A stretch of 11,800 nucleotides of DNA from JBLHKE01 sp047619485. GTDB taxonomy: Bacteria > Verrucomicrobiota > Verrucomicrobiia > Verrucomicrobiales > DEV007. The stretch lies in NCBI GenBank assembly GCA_047619485.1, contig JBLHKE010000172.1, positions 1-11,800 of the forward strand, in the 5' to 3' direction. Shown piece by piece: positions 7,214 through 11,800 of the stretch. How positions within the stretch are numbered: position 1 is the first letter of the stretch; each line of letters starts with the position of its first letter. The notes beneath the pieces were generated by a model. The model was not told the DNA's origin and ran no database searches. It was given only the letters and a program-made list of their open reading frames with translations. The translations under genes and the position numbers were made by a program.

Positions 7214-8257
7214 TTAGGAAGGGATTTCTGTAGGTGGGTCGATTGCCTTGATGACAGCGCCAGAGCCGCCTGAATGAGGCCCACCAAGGCGTTCGGCGGC
7301 CGGGGTGGTCGGGAAGGTGATCGGGATGACCTCTTTCTGCTTCCTTTCGCGTTTGCGCAAACTGGCGATGACCCCCGCACCGAGGGCGGCGACGCCGAGC
7401 GCTAGGGCGGAGCCGGCGGTGGCGATCGGCACCCAGCTCTCCTCGGCCTCGTCCGAGAAGTCGGGCACCTCGAGCGGCGCGCCGCCTGGTGTCGGTGGCT
7501 GGTCGCCGACCTCCAAGCCGTCCTCGAGGCGGCTGAGACGCCACAGCAGCGTGTAGGTAAAGTGGTCGAGTTGGGAGAACGGGTAGGTTTTCGTGTAGCT
7601 CTGGCCAAGGGCGTCTGCGAACACATTGTCGAGTTGAGTTCCGTAGTTTCCGCGCAGCGAGTGCCCGAAGGTGGCGCTGGTGCGGGTAGGGGAACCTAGC
7701 CAGAACGCGATCACCACACCGGGCTGGTCGCCGAACCATTTGGTCTGGAGCGCCTCGAGATTTTGGAATTCAGGGATCCGTTGCTCCTTCTGGAAGAGGA
7801 GGATGTAGATCGGAACCCGCTGGATGTTGAGATGATCTTGGAGCGAGTTGTTGATCGAGGTTCGCTCGTGGGCAGTGAGCAAGGTCTGTGGATCGACGAG
7901 TTGGGTTTCCGGGATCGATCCGAAATAGTCCGCGAGGTAAATCTCCGGAATGACGGTGGGATCAACCTCAGGTGGGAGCTGGATCTCTGGTTCGAAGATA
8001 GGCTTCTTGGTGGGGTTCGTCGCGCTCCCCGGGCTACCTGGCCAGAGGCGCGGGACGAGTTTTGGGTCATCGTTCTTCCAGCTGGGCAAGCTGTAGATCT
8101 CAGGCGGGGATGGACCCGGCTCCTTTTCATTGGTGTCTGGAAAGGAGGAGGCGTCGGGCAGCAACACTGGAACATCCTGCGCAGCTACGCCCGTGGCCAG
8201 GGCGAGACCTAGCAAGGTAGGTGCCACGAGTCGTAGGAGTTGTGCGAGCGATGTCAC
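7214..8257 (-). CDS. Secreted, C-terminally membrane-anchored TPM-like protein
   Basis: The 347-residue protein opens with a signal peptide (hydrophobic residues about 8-24, cleavage likely after AA at 25-26). A Pro- and Asp/Glu-rich stretch follows (27-105). A TPM-like domain comes next at about 105-245: LLTAHERTSINNSLQDHL, then PIYILLFQKEQRIPEF, then WFGDQPGVVIAFWLGSP. One transmembrane helix spans about 276-300, followed by the basic RKRERKQK stop-transfer. A short Gly/Pro-rich tail would be cytoplasmic. TPM-domain proteins include the YgcG family and plant thylakoid proteins linked to photosystem II repair; bacterial roles are poorly defined. The start lies 42 bp after the zinc-ribbon TPM gene, so the two are probably cotranscribed. 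Domain assignment is by pattern and is moderately sure. Confidence 0.7.
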   Translation of the reverse strand: MTSLAQLLRLVAPTLLGLALATGVAAQDVPVLLPDASSFPDTNEKEPGPSPPEIYSLPSWKNDDPKLVPRLWPGSPGSATNPTKKPIFEPEIQLPPEVDPTVIPEIYLADYFGSIPETQLVDPQTLLTAHERTSINNSLQDHLNIQRVPIYILLFQKEQRIPEFQNLEALQTKWFGDQPGVVIAFWLGSPTRTSATFGHSLRGNYGTQLDNVFADALGQSYTKTYPFSQLDHFTYTLLWRLSRLEDGLEVGDQPPTPGGAPLEVPDFSDEAEESWVPIATAGSALALGVAALGAGVIASLRKRERKQKEVIPITFPTTPAAERLGGPHSGGSGAVIKAIDPPTEIPS

Positions 8258-8299
8258 TTGGAGAAAAACTGACAGAAGGACTGGAGGGAGGAACTCTGG

Positions 8300-8833
8300 C
8301 TAGGTGACGGAGGCGTGTTGGCGCAGGGTTGACGAGATCGAACTGAGGCAAGCGAAGATCAGGGGGGCGAAGCGGCGTGCGCTGAGGTAGGGCTTTGCTT
8401 GCTCTAGGATCTGGCGGAGTTGGACTTCGGGGAGGTGCTGCTCCGGGAGATAGCCAAGCGTGAGGCTGGCACTCAGCTGGCGGCTGTTGATGCAGAGTAG
8501 GATCGCGCTATCGTTGCCTCGTGGCGAGTCGATCATGGAGCGGTTGCTCAGCCAGAAGCCGAGCTCTCGCAGGTTGACGCTGTCTGGCAGCTCCGCGATG
8601 TAAGTGGCGAAGTGCAGCTGTGGGAACTCCCATTCGAAGCGGTCCATCCGGGCGTCGAGCTTGTCGATTTCCTCTGGCGTGATGGTTTTGGTGGCGTCGA
8701 CTAGGCGCTGCAGGCGGACACGCTTGGAGCCGAAGGTCGAATCGACATCGGCGAGTGAAAAACTGCAGAACGGACAGGCGGTATGGGTGTGTTGCAGCGG
8801 TTCGGTGCAGCGTGGGCAAGTTCGGATTCCCAT
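8300..8833 (-). CDS. Zinc-ribbon TPM-domain protein
   Basis: The 177-residue protein starts MGIRTCPRCTEP. Cys6, Cys9, Cys20 and Cys23 (CPRC and CPFC) form a zinc ribbon. From about residue 40 to 170 a TPM-type domain can be recognised: ITPEEIDKLDARMDRFEWEFPQ, AILLCINSRQLSASLTLGYLPE, and a closing helical segment RFAPLIFACLSSISSTL. There is no signal peptide, so it is probably cytoplasmic. I chose ATG 8833 because the 52 extra residues of the longer frame overlap the xylA promoter and start and show no domain; the zinc ribbon starts directly at MGIRTC. It is divergent from xylA and probably cotranscribed with the membrane-anchored TPM gene downstream. Confidence 0.75.
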   Translation of the reverse strand: MGIRTCPRCTEPLQHTHTACPFCSFSLADVDSTFGSKRVRLQRLVDATKTITPEEIDKLDARMDRFEWEFPQLHFATYIAELPDSVNLRELGFWLSNRSMIDSPRGNDSAILLCINSRQLSASLTLGYLPEQHLPEVQLRQILEQAKPYLSARRFAPLIFACLSSISSTLRQHASVT

Positions 8834-8915
8834 GAATAAACGCCAAAGATACGGGCGTTCGCAAGCCGGGTCAATGGGGCTTGACCCGACAATCCTCCCA
8901 GTCGATGATCCGCCT
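8834..8915. promoter_or_regulatory. Putative bidirectional promoter between the TPM gene and xylA
   Basis: A perfect inverted repeat GGGTCAA-N6-TTGACCC lies at 8868-8887. Each half gives a TTGACC -35-like hexamer pointing outward. Rightward, a 17-bp spacer leads to GATGAT (8904-8909, 4 of 6 to TATAAT), placing a start of transcription about at the xylA ATG (8916). Leftward, a 17-bp spacer leads to TATCTT (8851-8846 on the minus strand, 4 of 6), placing a start just before the TPM gene's ATG (8833). The repeat could also be an operator. This is a pattern-based call with no measurement behind it. Confidence 0.45.
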
Positions 8916-10226
8916 ATGTCAGAAGCATTTCCCGATATCCCGCAGATCCAGTTCGAAGGCTCAGATTCGAAGAATCCCTTGTCTTTCAAGCACTACAACG
9001 CCGACGAGGTCGTGGGCGGGAAGACAATGCGCGAGCAGTTGAGGTTTTCGGTCGCCTACTGGCACGCGATGCGCAATCCGCTGGGCGACCCGTTTGGAGC
9101 CGGGACGGCGGTGCGTCCTTGGGACGATGGCACGGAGTCAGTCGAGAACGCGCAGAACCGGGCTCGGGTGTGTTTCGAGTTCATGGAGAAGCTCGGGCTG
9201 GACTACTATTGTTTCCATGACCGGGACGTGGCTCCGGAGGGGGCGAACCTCGAAGAGAGCAACTCCAACCTCGACGCGGTGGTCGACGTGCTCGAATCGG
9301 AGCAGAAACGCACCGGCAAGAAGTTGCTGTGGGGCACGGCTTGTCTGTTCTCCCACTTCCGTTACAACCAGGGCGCAGCGACCAGCCCGTTCGCTGACGT
9401 GTTCGCCTACGGTGCGGCGCAGGTGAAGAAGGCGCTCGAGGTGACGCACCGTCTGGGTGGTGAGGGTTACACTTTCTGGGGAGGTCGTGAGGGCTACTCG
9501 ACCTTGCTCAACACCGACATGAAGCGCGAGCTGGACCATTTGGCGGCGCTGTTGCACATGGCTTGTGACTACGCCAAGGAGATCGGTTTCACCGGGCAGT
9601 TCTACATCGAGCCGAAGCCGCGCGAACCGTCTACGCACCAGTATGACTCGGACTCGGCGGCGTGCCTGAATTTCCTCCGTGAGCACGATCTGATGGGCAA
9701 GCTGAAGCTCAACCTCGAGACCAACCACGCGACACTCGCCGGTCACACGATGGCGCACGAGATGGATGTGGCGATTGCTGCAGATGCGCTCGGTTCGGTC
9801 GATGCGAACACCGGTGATGAGTTGATTGGTTGGGACACGGATCAGTTCCCGACGGACATCTACCTGACGACGGAGATGATGCTTCAGATCCTGCGCATGG
9901 GTGGATTGACCACTGGTGGATTGAACTTTGACGCCAAGTGCCGCCGTGAGAGCTTCGAGCCGGTTGATCTGTTCCATGCCCATATTGGCGGGATGGATGC
10001 GTTTGCGCGTGGATTGAAGACTGCTCATGCGATCCGTGAGGATGGGCGCCTTGAGGAGTTCGTCTCGAAACGCTACAGCAGCTACGATGCTGGAATTGGG
10101 GCGAAAATCGAGGGCCGTTCGGTCGGGCTGAAGGAACTCGAGGCTTACACGATTGAAAATGGCGAGCCGCAGCTTGTGAGTGGCCGCCAAGAGTTCTTGG
10201 AGAACTTGGTGAATGAGTTCATCTAG
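8916..10226 (+). CDS. xylA: Xylose isomerase
   Basis: Converts D-xylose to D-xylulose in the cytoplasm using two divalent metal ions. The protein has 436 residues against 440 for E. coli XylA. The catalytic His101 and Asp104 sit in YCFHDRDVAPEG. The metal ligands Glu232, Glu268, His271, Asp296, Asp307, Asp309 and Asp339 are all present, at numbers identical to those known for the E. coli enzyme. That match fixes ATG 8916 as the start; the frame is open back to 8604, but the extra residues overlap the divergent gene and show no homology. No Shine-Dalgarno is visible, and the promoter reading suggests an almost leaderless mRNA. No xylulokinase or XylR-type regulator is in the window. The MFS carrier at 5836-7128 is a possible transport partner. 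Confidence 0.97.
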   Translation: MSEAFPDIPQIQFEGSDSKNPLSFKHYNADEVVGGKTMREQLRFSVAYWHAMRNPLGDPFGAGTAVRPWDDGTESVENAQNRARVCFEFMEKLGLDYYCFHDRDVAPEGANLEESNSNLDAVVDVLESEQKRTGKKLLWGTACLFSHFRYNQGAATSPFADVFAYGAAQVKKALEVTHRLGGEGYTFWGGREGYSTLLNTDMKRELDHLAALLHMACDYAKEIGFTGQFYIEPKPREPSTHQYDSDSAACLNFLREHDLMGKLKLNLETNHATLAGHTMAHEMDVAIAADALGSVDANTGDELIGWDTDQFPTDIYLTTEMMLQILRMGGLTTGGLNFDAKCRRESFEPVDLFHAHIGGMDAFARGLKTAHAIREDGRLEEFVSKRYSSYDAGIGAKIEGRSVGLKELEAYTIENGEPQLVSGRQEFLENLVNEFI

Positions 10227-10230
10227 GAGC

Positions 10231-10256
10231 GCGGAGACGCGAATCTCGCGGATCTG
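10231..10256 (+). terminator. Weak hairpin after xylA
   Basis: Five bases after the xylA stop, CGCgGAGA can pair with TCTCGCG (one bulged G). It is followed by a mixed AT-rich stretch (ATTATATTT) rather than a clean T run. It may attenuate or terminate xylA transcription, but it could be chance in a GC-rich gap. Confidence 0.25.
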
Positions 10257-10272
10257 ACATTATATTTCACTG

Positions 10273-10638
10273 GTGGTGATCAGGCAAAATATCTTAATTC
10301 CATTTGGAATTTGCACCTTTGCTTTGGGCTTTGGTGTGGCTTGGATGCTGAATCCAGCAACACCGGCGGGCGGTTCAGAGTCCGTGGCAGGCGGGTCGAG
10401 CAGGCATCATCTCCCCGGCCAGCCGACTGCCGCGCGCTCGGGGCGAAATGGCGGCTACGATGCGATTCTCTCGGACAGGCGGCAGGATCGGGTAAGCTCC
10501 GAAGAGCTAGATGGCGTTCTTTACCGGCTGGATCCAGAAGAGATTCCCGATTTGCTTGCCGATACGGCGGAGCATGGCAGCGCAGAACAACACCTCGAAG
10601 GACTGTTCCGAGCCCCGATGCGAGGTTCGGGAGGCTGA
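10273..10638 (+). CDS. Small membrane-anchored hypothetical protein, probably truncated
   Basis: A GTG-initiated frame of 121 residues. Residues about 6-25 (NILIPFGICTFALGFGVAWM) form a hydrophobic anchor or uncleaved signal. A Gly/Ser/Arg-rich linker follows, then an acidic helix-prone part (SSEELDGVLYRLDPEEIPDLLADTAEHG). GTG at 10276 is an alternative start. It ends at TGA 10636-10638, but the same frame continues for 63 more codons with protein-like sequence, so this is probably the front half of a broken gene. I do not recognise the family. It lies 46 bp after xylA and may be read through from it. Confidence 0.45.
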   Translation: MVIRQNILIPFGICTFALGFGVAWMLNPATPAGGSESVAGGSSRHHLPGQPTAARSGRNGGYDAILSDRRQDRVSSEELDGVLYRLDPEEIPDLLADTAEHGSAEQHLEGLFRAPMRGSGG

Positions 10639-10830
10639 GATGAGAGAACGCGGACGACGCTGCTTTCCATGATGGCTCCCGAGAGCCGGTATCAGCTGTT
10701 GTCTTCAGACGATGGAAGTCTGGTGCGGAGGTCATACATCAGAAAGGCGCTTCGGCCGACGCTAGTGCGACTGGGGCACAGCCCAGAAGAGATCGAGCAG
10801 ATGCTGCGGGAGCCCGACAAAAAGCGTTAG
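10639..10830 (+). pseudogene. In-frame remainder of the 10273 gene after a premature stop
   Basis: In the same frame as the preceding ORF, 63 sense codons run on from the TGA to TAG at 10828-10830. They encode a charged, helix-prone stretch including LLSMMAPESRYQLLSSDDGS and HSPEEIEQMLREPDKKR. This composition looks like real protein rather than spacer. An ATG at 10672 could restart a 52-residue product. The terminal TAG is also the first three bases of the 333-bp inverted-end element, so the original C-terminus may have been lost. A small indel rather than a nonsense change is possible. Confidence 0.4.
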
Positions 10831-11160
10831 CCCGAATGGCACTAGTTCAAGGGCACTCGTCGACGCAGTTGATCCCATTTTTCAGTGCCAAGTCAGAGGG
10901 CTTGGACGCCAGTATGCGGTCGGGCGTCACTTCGATTTCAAAATTGAAGTCCATTGTGCTCGGGCTTCGCGCTTAGGCACTGCGCTTCGATTTTGAAATC
11001 GAAGTTACGCCATCGCCTGCGGCGACTGGATTTCCCCACAGCTCCACAGCTCCACAGCCCCGCAGCTTTGGTGGGCGAACGGCTACTTGCTTTGAAACTT
11101 CCGGTCTACTTGTCTGACTGGAGCCGAGAACTGGGCTTGAATTCGTGCCATTCGGGCTAG
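10828..11160. repeat. 333-bp element with 27-bp inverted ends
   Basis: The left end 10828-10854 (TAGCCCGAATGGCACTAGTT...) and the reverse complement of 11133-11159 agree at 23 of 27 positions. There is no coding capacity that looks real. The interior holds another palindromic unit (10923-11011) and three copies of an 8-bp CCACAGCT-like unit (11036-11059). It resembles a non-autonomous mobile element, possibly composite. No target duplication was recognised at the edges. Confidence 0.5.
10923..11011. repeat. 89-bp palindromic element nested in the 333-bp element
   Basis: The arm 10923-10949 and the reverse complement of 10985-11011 agree at 25 of 27 positions. Each arm contains CTTCGATTTNNAAATCGAAG-like sequence that is itself nearly self-complementary. 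The layout (two self-palindromic arms with a 35-bp spacer) is the same as at 5134-5216, and both spacers contain a GCGCAG...CAAG/TAAG-like block when read on suitable strands, although the arm sequences differ. Confidence 0.55.
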
Positions 11161-11275
11161 GATTCCCGCCCTTTAAAAACACCTGTCGGCCAAACTGGTT
11201 GGACAAACGTTTGGCTATCCAACGTCGAAGGGGGGCGGATTGCAAATCCGCTCTCCTGACCATGCGGCTGCGCTG
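11161..11275. other. Intergenic gap with small hairpins
   Basis: No gene was seen. GCCAAAC (11189-11195) can pair with GTTTGGC (11209-11215), and GTTGGA (11198-11203) with TCCAAC (11218-11223), in an interleaved order. A hairpin GCGGATT-GCA-AATCCGC at 11235-11251 lies 25 bp after the end of the minus-strand gene. It could be its terminator, but the tract that follows it on the minus strand is C-rich, not T-rich. Confidence 0.35.
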
Positions 11276-11800
11276 CTAGTGTTCGCTATCGTCGTCGGAG
11301 TCGTCGGAGTCGTCGGAGTCGTCGGAGTCGTCGGAGTCGGAGTCGGAGTCGGAGTCGGAGTCGGAGTCGGAGTCGGAGTCGGAGTCGGAGTCGGAGTCGG
11401 AGTCGGAGTCGGAGTCGTCGGTGGAAGCTTCGGGATCAACCTCCTCCCGCTCTTGCTCTGCCGCCTTCTTTCCTCCGCCTAGTAATTCGCTGACTTCATG
11501 TTGCACCATGTCGACTTCGTCGAGCTTCAGCTGTGGATCTTTGACGATGAAGACCTCTCCCGATTTGTGGTGTTCGTAGATGAGGAGACGGCTGGTCGGG
11601 GTGTGGTTCACCTCGATCTGGGTCAAATGCTTCTTCCGCTCCAGCATGATCGCTAGGATGAAACGGGTGTTCTCGGTGTGGGATTCGTCTTCCTCGATCA
11701 GGCGGCGCAGCAGTGCTTCTGCGCTCTCTTTTTCGACGACTTCTGGTTTCTCATCTTGGACTGGTGCCTCGTAGTGGGTGTGCCACGAGGAAAATGGCGT
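11276..11800 (-). CDS. Conserved-type hypothetical protein with Asp/Ser repeat tail (5' end outside window)
   Basis: The frame is open from the window edge to TAG at 11278-11276, giving 174 residues without a needed start, so the gene begins beyond 11800. The visible body reads FSSWHTHYEAP, then ESAEALLRRLIEEDESHTEN, then FILAIMLERKKHLTQI, then LLIYEHHKSGEVFIVKDPQL, and ends before GGGKK. From memory, this resembles a short uncharacterised protein seen in Planctomycetes and Verrucomicrobia; no function is known to me. The last 49 residues are almost only Asp and Ser: STDD, thirteen SD units, five SDD units, then DSEH. The tail is highly acidic and probably disordered. It is encoded by a simple-sequence DNA repeat. 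Confidence 0.75.
   Translation of the reverse strand, partial: TPFSSWHTHYEAPVQDEKPEVVEKESAEALLRRLIEEDESHTENTRFILAIMLERKKHLTQIEVNHTPTSRLLIYEHHKSGEVFIVKDPQLKLDEVDMVQHEVSELLGGGKKAAEQEREEVDPEASTDDSDSDSDSDSDSDSDSDSDSDSDSDSDSDDSDDSDDSDDSDDDSEH
11291..11413. repeat. Microsatellite: five 9-bp then thirteen 6-bp units
   Basis: On the plus strand five GTCGTCGGA units (11291-11335) are followed by thirteen GTCGGA units (11336-11413) with no interruptions. It lies inside the minus-strand gene and encodes its SDD and SD residues. Both unit lengths are multiples of three, so gain or loss of units would change tail length without shifting the frame. Confidence 0.95.

Noticed and set aside
8604..8915. 104-residue N-terminal extension of xylose isomerase
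   Set aside because: It runs antisense through the zinc-ribbon TPM gene. The start at 8916 puts all catalytic residues at E. coli XylA numbers.
8834..8989. 52-residue extension of the zinc-ribbon TPM protein
   Set aside because: It would overlap the promoter region and the xylA start, and the recognisable domain begins at MGIRTC.
9138..10190. 350-residue minus-strand ORF opposite xylA
   Set aside because: It is antisense to a gene with all xylose isomerase active-site residues. Its Arg/Val/Leu-rich composition is typical of a shadow frame.
10636..10638. TGA read as selenocysteine
   Set aside because: No redox motif surrounds it, no SECIS-like hairpin was recognised right after it, and the protein does not resemble a known selenoprotein. 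A nonsense mutation or indel is simpler.
11291..11413. CRISPR-like array
   Set aside because: The units are 6 and 9 bp with no spacers, so it is a simple-sequence repeat within a gene.
11240..11482. Plus-strand ORF with a long Val-Gly repeat
   Set aside because: It is the antisense reading of the Asp/Ser tail microsatellite. The minus frame continues into sensible protein sequence to the window edge, whereas this one does not.

Overview
The window reads as a piece of a moderately high-GC bacterial chromosome, most likely from the Verrucomicrobia (Verrucomicrobiota) or a neighbouring Planctomycetes-type lineage. This is an inference from gene content and style: an atypical aldehyde dehydrogenase paired with an iron alcohol dehydrogenase, a sugar-isomerase plus Gfo/Idh pair, a NupG-like MFS carrier, TPM-domain proteins, few Shine-Dalgarno sites, and gene gaps filled with palindromic repeats. 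No rRNA, tRNA, CRISPR array, phage gene or transposase was seen.

Layout. Bases 1-62 hold the last residues of an upstream gene. A repeat of about 156 bp with inverted ends (85-240) fills the gap up to a four-gene plus-strand operon (243-4790): aldehyde dehydrogenase, iron-containing alcohol dehydrogenase, TIM-barrel sugar isomerase/epimerase, and Gfo/Idh/MocA oxidoreductase. The first two and the last two genes overlap by a few bases. Bases 4791-5835 carry no convincing long gene. They hold a cluster of different palindromic elements, including a second, inverted copy of the 85-240 repeat, and one 42-codon ORF with a good ribosome binding site. On the minus strand follow an MFS nucleoside/sugar:H+ symporter-like carrier (5836-7128), a secreted and membrane-anchored TPM-like protein (7214-8257), and a zinc-ribbon TPM-domain protein (8300-8833). 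Divergent from the last is xylA (8916-10226), whose catalytic residues fall at the same positions as in the E. coli enzyme. An 82-bp gap with a 7+7 bp inverted repeat separates the two and looks like a back-to-back promoter. After xylA comes a small membrane-anchored hypothetical gene broken by an in-frame stop. Its reading frame ends in the first bases of a 333-bp element with 27-bp inverted ends. The window closes with the 3' part of a minus-strand gene whose protein ends in a long Asp/Ser tail encoded by a hexamer/nonamer repeat.

Together the genes suggest carbohydrate and aldehyde metabolism: aldehyde/alcohol interconversion, NAD-dependent sugar oxidation with isomerisation, sugar or nucleoside uptake, and xylose isomerisation. 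No defence, secretion or other obviously new multi-gene system is evident. The most unusual content is non-coding: several distinct palindromic repeat families packed into the gaps, and the apparent bidirectional, nearly leaderless promoter at xylA.
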